A stretch of 64,000 nucleotides of DNA. Origin: Coriobacteriaceae bacterium AM113-163. GTDB lineage: Bacteria; Actinomycetota; Coriobacteriia; Coriobacteriales; Coriobacteriaceae. A program made the position numbers and the translations under genes. Below the pieces are notes generated by a model that saw only the letters and a list, made by a program, of their open reading frames with translations, ran no database searches and was not told the origin of the DNA. The stretch covers positions 1 through 64,000 of the forward strand of contig JAQDWB010000006.1 of the NCBI GenBank assembly GCA_027673765.1, read 5' to 3'. This document shows positions 26,185 through 34,915 of this stretch, piece after piece (the first letter of the stretch is position 1; the number at the start of each line of letters is the position of its first letter).

Positions 26185-29075
26185 CGCCGCCACTCGTGGC
26201 GTGCACGCCACAGCTGTAGATAGTGCCCGATCTGCGCCGATTCGATGCGCTGGTAGGAGCTCGTGGGCAGCGACGTTAAGAACTTCTTGCCATAGCCCTT
26301 CGTCACCAGGCGAGGATCCGCCAAGATCAGCACACCGCTATCGGTCGACGAGCGAATCAAACGCCCTGCGGCCTGCTTAACCTCGAGCACCGCCTCGGGC
26401 AGCGAATAGCGCGCCCATGCGCGGTCTTCGCGCAGGTTGCGCTCGCACGAGAGCGGGTCCGTGGGGCTTGAGAACGGCAACTTGGGAATGATGACGCAGC
26501 GCAGCGTCTCGCCGCTGGCATCAAACCCCTCCCAGAAGGCCTTGAGCGCAAAAAGCGACGAGGTCGGTTCGTTGATAAACCGGTCGCGCAGGCGACGAGG
26601 AGATGAGTTGCGCTGCTGGCAGTTGAGCTCCAGACCCGCACGAGCCATCTTGGGCTCGACGCGAGCGTACAGCTCCTCCATATCACGCCTGTTGGTGAAC
26701 AGCGTGAGCACCGAGCCGCCCATGGCAAGATGAGCGTCGACCAGCACACGCTCGAGCGCCGAAAGATAGCCTTCGCGGTCGCGTGGATCGGGAATATCCC
26801 CAGCCACAACCACGGCCATATTCGAATCGAAGTCGTAGCTCGAGTCCAAGTGCAGCGATGACGACGTTGAAGCACCGATGCGATCAAGCCCGACAGCATG
26901 GTTGAAGTGCTCAAAGCTTTTGGACACCGTCATGGTCGCTGAGGCAAAGATAGCCGTGTGAACCTCGGGCAGCCACTCGGTTGCCAAGGCCTCGCCAATG
27001 TCGATGCGCTCCGCGGTCATTGACTCTCCGCCGGCACGCAGCCTGCGATTGACCTGCAGCGAATACACGTAGTGTTCATCGGTGCCATCAATGATGAGTT
27101 TGAGGTTCTCGGCCAGCTCGTGCAGGCGGCGCGAGATATCACCCAGGTCGACAACAACCTCGGGCTTGTCGACGGCGACGGCTTGCACCAGCGCGTCGAC
27201 GCTCTTGTCAGCTTGTTCCAATGCGTCGATGGCAGCGTAGGCCGACTGTAAGAAATCATGCCAGTCGTCAGATTCGCGCAGCTCGGGGCCAATCCATAGA
27301 TTGGCATTGTCATAACCCCCACGCGCACGGCGGCCGAGCTCGCGAACGCCATCGAACACGTCGGCGATTGCCATGCTCGCGCGGGCAACCGTCGACGTCG
27401 CCTTGGCAGTAAGGCCCAGATAGAGCGTAGAGCCCTCGGAGGTTGCCAAATCACGGGAAACCTGGCTTAGTGCGCCGGTGCTCGAGCCACCCAGGCGCTC
27501 GAACAGGACGCGTGATTCGTCCGCCGACACCACGCGCGCCCACTGACGGCGCGCCTCGCGCTCGATGGAATGGGCCTCGTCGATTACCCAATGACGAATC
27601 GGAGGCAAAATCCTGCCCTCGGCCGCGACGTTACGGAACAGCAGGGAATGGTTGGTGACCACCACATCGGCATGCGCCGCACGACGGCGAGCACCGTGGA
27701 CCAAACATTTATCAGGGAAAAACGGGCAGAGGCGACGAGCACACTCGCGCGAGGCCGTCGTAAAGTCGGGACGGTTGACGCTGCGCCACCGAATGCCGAG
27801 CGAGTCGAGGTCGCCATCGGCTGATTGGCAGACGTACGCCATAATGACCGCGACCGCCGTGAGCGTGTCCGCCGGATCGCGCTTGGTGGTGATCTCGACC
27901 TGGCCGCGGCTCATGCGCTCGAGCTTGCGCAGGCACGGATAGTGGTCATACCCCTTGAGAGCGCAAAATGACAGACCACCGTTCAGTTGCTCGGCAAGTT
28001 TTGGCAGCTCATGGTACATGAGCTGGTCGGCAAGATTGTTCGATTTGGTCGCAATACCAACCGTGATGTTGTTACGGCGTGCTGCCTCGGCAAAAGGCAC
28101 CAGATAGGCCATCGATTTGCCGACGCCTGTGCCCGCCTCAATTACACGATGAGTGCCCGTGACCAGCGCATCGCGGACCTCGAGCGCCATCGCGATCTGC
28201 TCATCACGCGGCTCGTAGGTGGGATACATGCGATTGACCAGGCCACCTGGCGCATAGTCTGCCTCAATCTCCTCACGACTCGGCATCTTGAGTACCGGCA
28301 GTTCATCGGCGTCCACCCGATCGTCGGCGCGATCGGCCTTGAGAACGTCAGCACGAGCGGCGCTGAGAGAGAAGATAGAACCAGGGTTCTGCCCTGCCAA
28401 GAACGAGAAGATAGGACGATAGGACCAAGGCACGTCCGGATGCATGTCGGCTAGGCGCGCCATAAGGCCCTGGGGCAAGTCGGTGAGCGCCACGAGCAAC
28501 ACGCGCCATACGCCACACAGGGCGTCGACGTCGGCATTGGCACGGTGTGATACCGAGTCGCAGCCAAACAGATCGGCCATAAAAGACAGCTTGTGAGAGG
28601 CCAGGCGCGGAAGCGCGATGCGCGACAGCGCCAGCGAATCGATCCAAATATCGCTCACGTTGACGCCGCCTTTGACCGACTCGATAAACGAGCGGTCGAA
28701 CGTGGCGTTATGTGCGATCACCGGGCAGCCACCGACAAAATCGGCGAGAGCGGCGACGGCCTCAACCGCCGACGGGGCATCTGCCACATCGGCATTTGTA
28801 ATGCTCGTGAGCTCGGTAATCTCGGCGGGAATCAGCTGCTTGGGATGCACGAAGGTATCGAAGCGGTCGATGACCTCGCGGCCCGAAAGACGGGCCGCCG
28901 AGATCTCGATCAGTTCATTGTCCTGCACCGAAAGACCCGTGGTCTCGGTATCGAGGACAATCACATCTTCCTCGATAAGGCCGAAGGACTGCGTTTTGGC
29001 GCGGTCGGCAAGCGTGGCATAGGAGTCGATGACAAACTGCGGCGTTCCTGACGAAACCGCGTCCTCGATTAGCAT
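26181..29075 (-). CDS. DinG-type helicase with N-terminal DnaQ-like exonuclease domain
   Basis: 964 residues. The exonuclease domain (about 36-210) has VLDTETTG (Asp42, Glu44), IAHNATFD and HRANADVDA, the DEDDh pattern. The XPD/DinG superfamily-2 helicase part has Walker A EAGTGVGKS, DEAH (WVIDEAHSIE) and a Cys cluster (CLRKLE.., CARRLCPFFPDKC) that may hold an iron-sulfur centre as in XPD-like enzymes. C-terminal motifs include FATKAFWEG-like ALKAFWEGFDASG and QAAGRLIRS. A role in DNA repair or recombination is expected. The start codon overlaps the ddl stop (ATGCTAA), so it is co-expressed with ddl. Confidence 0.93.
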   Translation of the reverse strand: MLIEDAVSSGTPQFVIDSYATLADRAKTQSFGLIEEDVIVLDTETTGLSVQDNELIEISAARLSGREVIDRFDTFVHPKQLIPAEITELTSITNADVADAPSAVEAVAALADFVGGCPVIAHNATFDRSFIESVKGGVNVSDIWIDSLALSRIALPRLASHKLSFMADLFGCDSVSHRANADVDALCGVWRVLLVALTDLPQGLMARLADMHPDVPWSYRPIFSFLAGQNPGSIFSLSAARADVLKADRADDRVDADELPVLKMPSREEIEADYAPGGLVNRMYPTYEPRDEQIAMALEVRDALVTGTHRVIEAGTGVGKSMAYLVPFAEAARRNNITVGIATKSNNLADQLMYHELPKLAEQLNGGLSFCALKGYDHYPCLRKLERMSRGQVEITTKRDPADTLTAVAVIMAYVCQSADGDLDSLGIRWRSVNRPDFTTASRECARRLCPFFPDKCLVHGARRRAAHADVVVTNHSLLFRNVAAEGRILPPIRHWVIDEAHSIEREARRQWARVVSADESRVLFERLGGSSTGALSQVSRDLATSEGSTLYLGLTAKATSTVARASMAIADVFDGVRELGRRARGGYDNANLWIGPELRESDDWHDFLQSAYAAIDALEQADKSVDALVQAVAVDKPEVVVDLGDISRRLHELAENLKLIIDGTDEHYVYSLQVNRRLRAGGESMTAERIDIGEALATEWLPEVHTAIFASATMTVSKSFEHFNHAVGLDRIGASTSSSLHLDSSYDFDSNMAVVVAGDIPDPRDREGYLSALERVLVDAHLAMGGSVLTLFTNRRDMEELYARVEPKMARAGLELNCQQRNSSPRRLRDRFINEPTSSLFALKAFWEGFDASGETLRCVIIPKLPFSSPTDPLSCERNLREDRAWARYSLPEAVLEVKQAAGRLIRSSTDSGVLILADPRLVTKGYGKKFLTSLPTSSYQRIESAQIGHYLQLWRARHEWRR

Positions 29076-30034
29076 GCAATGCCCGCTCGACGAAGGCCCA
29101 TACGGATCAGGCTGTCACAGACCTGCGGGAACGTCATGTCGTCGGTGTGGCGGATCTCATCCGGATACAGCGACGTATCGGTCATGCCGGGAATGGTATT
29201 GGTCTCGAGTATAACGGGGCCGTCCTCGCTCACAATAAAGTCGCTGCGCGAGATACCCAGGCAACCGAGGGCCTTGTGAGCGGCACAGGCAAGTTCCTGA
29301 GCGCGAGCGTAATTCTCGGGTGAAATCTGCGCCGGAATGCGATGGATATCCGTAGGGTCGACATACTTCACGTCCAGATCATAGAACTCGCAGTCCTCGG
29401 GCTTACGAATCTCGACAATCGGCAGGGCGCGCACGTCATCTTCGCCGTATACGCCGACGGTGATCTCGGTACCCTCGATGCACTTCTCGACCAGCACTTT
29501 GTCGCCGTACTCAAACGCCTTGGCGATTGCCGCGGGCAGCTCGGAGGGCTCATGGACCAGGGAAATGCCATAGCTGGAACCGTTGACGGCCGGCTTCACA
29601 AAGCAGCGCTCGCCACAAACCTCGACGATATGATCGATATCGACTTCATCGCCCACCTCGAGCGCGAGGCCGGGGGCAATGGGAACGCCCGCCTTGGCGT
29701 ACAGGAGCTTCGAGACCTCCTTGTCGGCACCGCAGGCGCTTGCGAGCACGCCCGAGGCCGTGTAGGGGATACCCAAGGTCTCCATGGCACCCTGCATGGC
29801 ACCATCCTCACCGCCGGCGCCGTGCATGGCGATAAACGCCACGTCGAAACCACCGGTCGCCATGGTTACCATAAAATCATCGGCAGCCGTGTCGAGCAGC
29901 TCCACCGAAGTGTAGCCGGCCTCCTTCAAGGCCGCCACGACGTTCTTTCCCGAATTGAGCGAAATCTCGCGCTCAGCGGAATGACCGCCCGCCAAGACCG
30001 CTACGTGCATGTTCTCTAGGCTTTTACCCGGCAT
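29069..30034 (-). CDS. ddl: D-alanine--D-alanine ligase
   Basis: Makes D-Ala-D-Ala for peptidoglycan precursors, in the cytoplasm, with ATP. 321 residues in the ATP-grasp fold. Visible are the N-terminal VAVLAGGHSAEREISLNSG, IAMHGAGGEDGAMQGAMETLGIPYTASGV (quoted in two parts: GGEDGAMQG and LGIPYTASG), KPAVNGSSYGI, ECIEGTEIT-like EKCIEGTEITVG, and VILETNTIPGMTDTSLYP at the catalytic end. The start at 30034 has GGAG eight bases upstream; an internal ATG eight codons later is possible. Located downstream of the divergent rlmN gene. Confidence 0.96.
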   Translation of the reverse strand: MPGKSLENMHVAVLAGGHSAEREISLNSGKNVVAALKEAGYTSVELLDTAADDFMVTMATGGFDVAFIAMHGAGGEDGAMQGAMETLGIPYTASGVLASACGADKEVSKLLYAKAGVPIAPGLALEVGDEVDIDHIVEVCGERCFVKPAVNGSSYGISLVHEPSELPAAIAKAFEYGDKVLVEKCIEGTEITVGVYGEDDVRALPIVEIRKPEDCEFYDLDVKYVDPTDIHRIPAQISPENYARAQELACAAHKALGCLGISRSDFIVSEDGPVILETNTIPGMTDTSLYPDEIRHTDDMTFPQVCDSLIRMGLRRAGIAC

Positions 30035-30119
30035 GGGCAGACTCCTCCTCTATAATTTCTGCAGCTGATACCATATTGTAGCGATACCCTCTACGTTTCC
30101 CCAAAATCGAAAGGCTTCC

Positions 30120-31172
30120 ATGAATCCCAGGACTAAATCTCAGGACATTCGCGACTTGAGCCAAAACGATATTCGCGAGCTTGTGGCCGAACTTGGCCAG
30201 CCCGCCTTCCGCGCAAAGCAGCTCATCGAATGGGTCTTTGAGAAGAACGTTTGTTCGTTTGACGATATGACCAACCTTCCCAAGGCTTTCCGCGAGCAGC
30301 TTAAAGAGGCTTTTGCCTTTGACACGCCGACTGAACTCACCAAGCAGATTTCCAAAGATGGCTCTCGCAAGTATCTGCTCGAGTACCACGACGGCATTTC
30401 CGTCGAGACCGTCGGTATGCCCCGTCGTAACAAGCTTTCCGTCTGCGTTTCCACCCAGGCAGGCTGTGGCATGGGCTGCGCCTTTTGCGCTACCGGTCTC
30501 AACGGTCTCAAGCGTTCTCTGACCGCTCAAGAGATCGTCGATCAGGTACTTCATGTATCCAACGACTTTGGCGAGCGCGCCACGAGCGTTGTCTTCATGG
30601 GCCAGGGCGAGCCGTTTGCCAACTACGACGAGGTTCTCAAGGCGCTGCGTATCCTCAACGACCCCGACGGCATCGGTATCGGCGCTCGTCACCTCACCGT
30701 CTCTACCAGCGGCGTTATTCCCGGTATTCGCAAATTTGCCGACATCCCCGAGCAATTCACGCTTGCCGTTTCCCTGCATTCCGCCATCCAGTCGACGCGC
30801 AATAAGCTCATGCCCGGTGTTAAGAAGTACACGCTGCTTCGCCTTCACGAAGCGCTTCAGCTCTACACCGAGAAGACTGGCCGCCGCCCGACCTATGAGT
30901 ATGCCATGATCGAAGGCGTCAACGATACGAATCCCGAGATGCAGGCGCTCTGCGACTTCTGCGAGGGAACGCTGTGCCACGTTAACCTCATTCAGCTTAA
31001 CGACATCGAGGGCAGCCCGCTCAAGCCGTCGCCGATTCATAAGGTTGAGGATCTTCAGCGTCGTCTTGAGTCCCGTGGCATCGAGACCACGATCCGTAAC
31101 TCCCGTGGTAACGATATTGACGCCGCTTGCGGACAGCTGAAGCAGCGCTTCAAAGTTCAGAAGAACGCATAG
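30120..31172 (+). CDS. rlmN: 23S rRNA (adenine2503-C2) / tRNA methyltransferase
   Basis: A radical-SAM methyltransferase that methylates C2 of A2503 in 23S rRNA. 350 residues. The iron-sulfur motif is CGMGCAFC in CVSTQAGCGMGCAFCATG. Other family segments are MGQGEPFANYD, LTVSTSGVIPGI, SLHSAIQSTRNKLMP and YEYAMIEGVNDT. The C-terminal region supplies the second catalytic cysteine (DAACGQLK). It is transcribed away from ddl and is one of few plus-strand genes on the left arm. Confidence 0.97.
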   Translation: MNPRTKSQDIRDLSQNDIRELVAELGQPAFRAKQLIEWVFEKNVCSFDDMTNLPKAFREQLKEAFAFDTPTELTKQISKDGSRKYLLEYHDGISVETVGMPRRNKLSVCVSTQAGCGMGCAFCATGLNGLKRSLTAQEIVDQVLHVSNDFGERATSVVFMGQGEPFANYDEVLKALRILNDPDGIGIGARHLTVSTSGVIPGIRKFADIPEQFTLAVSLHSAIQSTRNKLMPGVKKYTLLRLHEALQLYTEKTGRRPTYEYAMIEGVNDTNPEMQALCDFCEGTLCHVNLIQLNDIEGSPLKPSPIHKVEDLQRRLESRGIETTIRNSRGNDIDAACGQLKQRFKVQKNA

Positions 31173-31190
31173 GGGAGTCGCACCCCAAAA

Positions 31191-31206
31191 CGTTTCATGT
31201 GAAACA
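31191..31206. promoter_or_regulatory. Degenerate parS-like site
   Basis: Differs from TGTTTCACGTGAAACA at two positions (first base and a central C to T), about 2.2 kb from the three perfect sites. It could be a decayed or weak ParB site. Confidence 0.35.
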
Positions 31207-31208
31207 TG

Positions 31209-31253
31209 AACGACCCCGGTTGCAGAATATGCAAGCGGGGTCGTTTCATTTAT
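31209..31253 (+). terminator. rlmN terminator
   Basis: ACGACCCCG-TTGC/GCAA-CGGGGTCGT hairpin followed by TTCATTTATT. Confidence 0.8.
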
Positions 31254-31325
31254 TGACCTTAATTTTGAATCAGCTACTACGATTATGAATCAGCTGCCAC
31301 TGGTCTCAATTATTACGGCCATAAT

Positions 31326-31363
31326 AAGGGGTCCTTGTCTCGTGAATCAGACAAGGACCCCTC
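31326..31363 (-). terminator. Terminator of the parAB transcript
   Basis: AGGGGTCCTTGTCT/AGACAAGGACCCCT perfect stem with loop CGTGAATC, downstream of the small YtxH-like gene. Confidence 0.85.
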
Positions 31364-31390
31364 AAAATTTACTGAGTAATTGTTAGGTAC

Positions 31391-31645
31391 CTAATAGCCC
31401 ACATTTTCCCATTGGTTGCTAACCCAACCTTGATTAATCTTGGGATTCTTCGTTACCTGAGCAGTTCGCATGGCAACATCTTCTGTCATAACATCCATTT
31501 TCTTCTTGGACGTATCGACGATATCTTGCGCACCACGAAGCAAACGACCTCGGAGCTCATCGTCTGTCGCGATTTTATAGCCAGCAAAGGCACCAGCCGC
31601 GACAGTCGTCGCCAATGCAATCGCAGTTAAAATCTTATTCCTCAT
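31391..31645 (-). CDS. Small YtxH-like membrane protein
   Basis: 85 residues: one N-terminal helix (ILTAIALATTVAAGAFAGYKIA), then a charged amphipathic region (GRLLRGAQDIVDTSKKKMDVMTED shortened) like YtxH-domain proteins. The ATG at 31645 overlaps the end of parB (ATGAGGAATAA) and uses AAGGAG within parB, so it is translationally coupled to parB. The function is unknown; the position suggests co-expression with chromosome partitioning. Confidence 0.7.
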   Translation of the reverse strand: MRNKILTAIALATTVAAGAFAGYKIATDDELRGRLLRGAQDIVDTSKKKMDVMTEDVAMRTAQVTKNPKINQGWVSNQWENVGY

Positions 31646-32540
31646 CTTGGTCTCCTTGATCAAACTGAATCATTTCACCAAGAATACGAGAGAGTTCTTC
31701 CTCGTCTTTAAACTCAATCTCAATCTTATTCTTTCCACGTGAGCGCTTCACACGTACGTTGGTATTAAATACTTGACGAAGTACACGGGCAGCCTTTTTA
31801 AAAGACTGAGGCGTTGCAGGCCTCGACGTTTTAGGCGTCTCTCCGGCAGAAAACAATGGAGCAAGATTTTCTGTCGCTCTTACGGAAAGACCCTCTGCAA
31901 CAACCTTCTCAGCAAGTCGAATTCGAGCGTCCTCATAGGGAACAGCAAGAATCGCACGTGCATGACCAGCAGTAAGTTTACCCTCAAAAATCATCTGCTG
32001 AACAACTTCGGGGAGATCGAGAAGGCGCAGCGAGTTTGTAATTGCAGAGCGTGACTTGCTTACAGCCTTCGACAATGCCTCTTGGGTCATACCACTGGCA
32101 TCAATGAGCTGGCGATACCCCTTGGCTTCTTCAACGGGATTCAGATCAGAACGCTGAAGGTTTTCGATAAGTGCAAGGGCCAGCATCTCTTCATCATTAA
32201 CATCTTTAATGATGACAGGCAGTTCCTCAAGACCAGCAAGCTTTGACGCTTGGTAACGACGTTCACCAGCAATGATCTCATAGCCGTTTCCGTGCTTGCG
32301 AACCAAAAGCGGCTGCAAAACACCATGCTCTTGGATTGACTCACTCAACTCGCGAAGTTCAGTTTCGTTAAAGTGAATTCGCGGCTGATTAGGGTTGGGA
32401 ACGATATCCTCAATAGGGAGTTTTGTTTCAAATGCGGCATTTGAAGCAGATGCAGCCGAACCACCGGTCTCATATTCGGCCTCTGAGACCAAAGCATTGA
32501 GACCACGTCCTAATCCGCCACGTTTCTTTGCACTAGGCAC
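31635..32540 (-). CDS. parB: Chromosome-partitioning protein ParB (Spo0J)
   Basis: A CTP-dependent DNA clamp that loads at parS and organises the origin region. 301 residues: N-terminal KKRGGLGRGLNALVSE, the ParB/sulfiredoxin-like box GERRYQASKLAGLEELPV, NLQRSDLNPVEEAKGYR, and a helix-turn-helix (MTQEALSKAVSKSRSAITNSLRLL in two pieces). The C terminus is the dimer domain. It starts at GTG overlapping the parA stop by eight bases, with GAGG upstream. Three perfect parS sites lie at 33373-33466. Confidence 0.97.
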   Translation of the reverse strand: MPSAKKRGGLGRGLNALVSEAEYETGGSAASASNAAFETKLPIEDIVPNPNQPRIHFNETELRELSESIQEHGVLQPLLVRKHGNGYEIIAGERRYQASKLAGLEELPVIIKDVNDEEMLALALIENLQRSDLNPVEEAKGYRQLIDASGMTQEALSKAVSKSRSAITNSLRLLDLPEVVQQMIFEGKLTAGHARAILAVPYEDARIRLAEKVVAEGLSVRATENLAPLFSAGETPKTSRPATPQSFKKAARVLRQVFNTNVRVKRSRGKNKIEIEFKDEEELSRILGEMIQFDQGDQDEE

Positions 32541-33333
32541 GCTTGATCACCTCTTTTGCAAGGTTCATATACGCTTTTGCACCCTTATTTTGAGGTGCAT
32601 AGGTAATTACCGGTTCTCCAAAAGACGGAGCTTCGGAGATTTTAACTGTACGGGGAATCAACGTCTTAAACGCCTTATCACCAAAGTACGATTGAACCTC
32701 CTCAACAACCTGATTCGACAGAGAAGTACGCGAGTCATACATGGTCATAAGCACGCCATAGGTGTCTAAGCCCTTGTTCAGACGTGATTTGACCATCTTC
32801 ATTGACTCAAGCAGCTTCGTAACACCCTCGAGTGCATAATACTCGCACTGGATCGGAATCAAAACACTGTCTGCTGCAGTCAAGGCGTTGATTGTAAGCA
32901 AGCCGAGCGAAGGAGGACAGTCAATGAAAATAAAATCGAACTCGTCCTGAATTGGCTCAAGCAAATCTTTGAGGCGGGTTTCACGAGCAATTGCGCTTAC
33001 GAGCTCAATTTCCGCGCCTGCAAGCTGAATGGTAGCCGGAATTACGAATACCTTTTTGCAATTTGTATCAAGAACAAGTGATTCTGCCGGCACATCATTC
33101 AACAATGCATCATAGATGCAGCGGTCAAGGTCTTCTTTTTCAATTCCGAATCCACTGGTGCTGTTTCCCTGCGGATCAAAATCGACAATCAGTGTCTTAC
33201 GACCCTGCTCACCCAGTGCTGCTGCAAGGTTTACAGCCGTCGTCGACTTACCGACACCGCCTTTTTGATTGATGATTGCAATGATACGCGTGTCTTTTGC
33301 GCTCTTAGAACGCTTAACGTCGCGAAATCCCAC
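32533..33333 (-). CDS. parA: Chromosome-partitioning ATPase ParA (Soj)
   Basis: A deviant-Walker ATPase that drives origin segregation and can influence DnaA. 266 residues. INQKGGVGKSTTAVNLAAAL is the Walker A with the signature lysine, FIDCPPSLGLLT is Walker B, and QCEYYALEG is the family segment. The start is GTG 33333 with AGGAGG four to five bases upstream; the next Met-free stretch offers no better start. Promoter and parS sites lie in the 134-base gap to rsmG. Confidence 0.97.
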   Translation of the reverse strand: MGFRDVKRSKSAKDTRIIAIINQKGGVGKSTTAVNLAAALGEQGRKTLIVDFDPQGNSTSGFGIEKEDLDRCIYDALLNDVPAESLVLDTNCKKVFVIPATIQLAGAEIELVSAIARETRLKDLLEPIQDEFDFIFIDCPPSLGLLTINALTAADSVLIPIQCEYYALEGVTKLLESMKMVKSRLNKGLDTYGVLMTMYDSRTSLSNQVVEEVQSYFGDKAFKTLIPRTVKISEAPSFGEPVITYAPQNKGAKAYMNLAKEVIKRA

Positions 33334-33372
33334 GGTCCCTCCTGGTGTGTATTAAAGCTGTCAAACGGAGGA

Positions 33373-33388
33373 TGTTTCACGTGAAACA
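33373..33388. promoter_or_regulatory. parS site 1
   Basis: A perfect TGTTTCACGTGAAACA palindrome, the ParB-binding consensus, just upstream of parA. Confidence 0.95.
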
Positions 33389-33411
33389 TTCCGATTCGAT
33401 ATCAACCGCCA

Positions 33412-33427
33412 TGTTTCACGTGAAACA
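33412..33427. promoter_or_regulatory. parS site 2
   Basis: A second perfect TGTTTCACGTGAAACA, 39 bases from site 1. Confidence 0.95.
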
Positions 33428-33450
33428 CTGCAAGTTGTTAGTATCCATTA

Positions 33451-33466
33451 TGTTTCACGTGAAACA
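33451..33466. promoter_or_regulatory. parS site 3
   Basis: A third perfect TGTTTCACGTGAAACA, again at 39-base spacing, two bases from the rsmG stop codon. The even spacing puts the sites on a regular helical phase. Confidence 0.95.
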
Positions 33467-33467
33467 T

Positions 33468-34205
33468 CTAGGCAAGCGGATTCTTCTTTGCCATGCCATT
33501 TGCACGAGGCAATGAGACAGATGCTGGATGGCTCTTCTTAAGAACAATGAACTCCCTGTGGCCCAAGCCCTCAGGCAAATCGATTGCGTCATTCAGAAGC
33601 AAAGTAAAGCCGCAAATCTTAGCTGCTGACATGCCGGAAGCAAGCTCCTCATCCGAAGGATTGCCCTTGGTGATAACAAATAGCCCTCCATCTTTGAGGA
33701 ACGGAGCCGCATACTCAACAAGAATCGGTAGAGGGGCCAGTGCGCGGGCGGTTACGACAGAGAACTGCTTCTTATGGCTTCGAGCATATTCTTCAAGGCG
33801 ATCATGAACCGCATGAGCATGTTTCAATCCAAGAACATCAACAAAAGAATTGACAGCATCAACCTTCTTACCAACAGAGTCAATATAAGTAGCTTTACGA
33901 TGCGTGGTTATGGTTAACGGAATACCAGGGAAGCCCGCACCTGTTCCCATATCGAGCAAAGCTCCCTCAGGAGCCTTATTGATATAGGGGAGCAAAACAA
34001 GTGAGTCGAGGATATGAAGTACCGCAGCATCTTCTATGTTAAGAATACGGGTGAGATTGGTTGTCTTATTTGTTTCCAGAACCAAATCCAAATGTTGAAT
34101 ACATTTCCTCAGCTCAGTATCAGTTACGCTCAAGGAATACTCTTTGCAATAGGAAGTTAGACGACTCAACATCTCGTCAGCCTGCTGATCAGTAAGTACT
34201 AACAA
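33468..34205 (-). CDS. rsmG: 16S rRNA (guanine527-N7)-methyltransferase
   Basis: A SAM-dependent methyltransferase acting on G527 of 16S rRNA. About 245 residues. The SAM motif LLDMGTGAGFPGIPL, NLTRILNIEDAAVLHILDSL (split), and VTARALAPLPILVEYAAP are characteristic of GidB. I choose the TTG at 34205, which has AAGGAG six bases upstream; a TTG 16 codons earlier lies within the T-run of a terminator. Typical position between parA and jag/yidC. Confidence 0.93.
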   Translation of the reverse strand: MLVLTDQQADEMLSRLTSYCKEYSLSVTDTELRKCIQHLDLVLETNKTTNLTRILNIEDAAVLHILDSLVLLPYINKAPEGALLDMGTGAGFPGIPLTITTHRKATYIDSVGKKVDAVNSFVDVLGLKHAHAVHDRLEEYARSHKKQFSVVTARALAPLPILVEYAAPFLKDGGLFVITKGNPSDEELASGMSAAKICGFTLLLNDAIDLPEGLGHREFIVLKKSHPASVSLPRANGMAKKNPLA

Positions 34206-34250
34206 CGAAAGCTCCTTTCTGACAAAAATCAGTGTATCGAGAACTTTTGA

Positions 34251-34283
34251 CAAAAAAAGGGGACGTGGAAACCACGTCCCCTT
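34251..34283 (-). terminator. Terminator between jag and rsmG
   Basis: A perfect GGGGACGTGG/CCACGTCCCC stem with AAA loop, followed on the minus strand by TTTTTTTG. It separates the rpmH-to-jag transcript from rsmG. Confidence 0.9.
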
Positions 34284-34301
34284 AGCATAAGCTCGAGTAG
34301 A

Positions 34302-34871
34302 TTATCGAGCAACAATCACCACATGGCGATCGGGGTCAGAACCCTCAGAATGAGTATCGACGGCGTCATTGCCACGAAGTGCAATGTGAACCAGTCGGCG
34401 CTCGTAGGCATTCATGGGCGGAAGCGAAACACTCTTATGAGTGCGGATGGCACGCTCGGCAGCAGACTGAGCCATGGAGGCAACCTTGTCCTGACGGCGG
34501 CTCTTGTATCCCTCGACGTCCACTACAACCGGATACCTAAAGCCGAGCTTGCGGCTCACCAGCAATGAGAACATAACCTGAAGGGCATCAAGGGTGCGAC
34601 CATGACGGCCAATGAGAACAGCAAGGTCGGGAGCCGTTACATCCAGAATCAGCTCACCCTCGTCGCCCTCATACTCATCGATAGGAGAGTTGGCGGCATC
34701 GAAGTGCGAAAGGATGGAACGCAGGATGGAAATCGCGACATCGGCAATGGTGTCGAGCTCCTCGTCGGTCAGCTCTTCACCAGCCTTGTAGCGCTGTGCA
34801 ATCTCGGGATAATCGCCCGCGACCTGCGGGGCAACCTCCTCAAGCATATCCTCGATGATCTCTTCAGACAT
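34302..34871 (-). CDS. jag: RNA-binding protein KhpB/Jag (KH + R3H)
   Basis: About 189 residues. An acidic N terminus, then a KH-like domain with IGRHGRTLDALQ and an R3H domain ending ERRLVHIALRG..GVDTHSEG-like (AVDTHSEGSDPDRHVVI). The Jag-N domain typical of Bacillus is missing or replaced by an acidic segment. KhpB binds RNA with KhpA and affects cell envelope growth in Gram-positives. The start ATG 34871 has TTTGGAG upstream. It lies 45 bases after yidC in the conserved rpmH-rnpA-yidD-yidC-jag order. Confidence 0.93.
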   Translation of the reverse strand: MSEEIIEDMLEEVAPQVAGDYPEIAQRYKAGEELTDEELDTIADVAISILRSILSHFDAANSPIDEYEGDEGELILDVTAPDLAVLIGRHGRTLDALQVMFSLLVSRKLGFRYPVVVDVEGYKSRRQDKVASMAQSAAERAIRTHKSVSLPPMNAYERRLVHIALRGNDAVDTHSEGSDPDRHVVIVAR

Positions 34872-34915
34872 AACGTACTCCAAAAGTTAGGTACCTAAAT
34901 AAGATTGATATCCCA

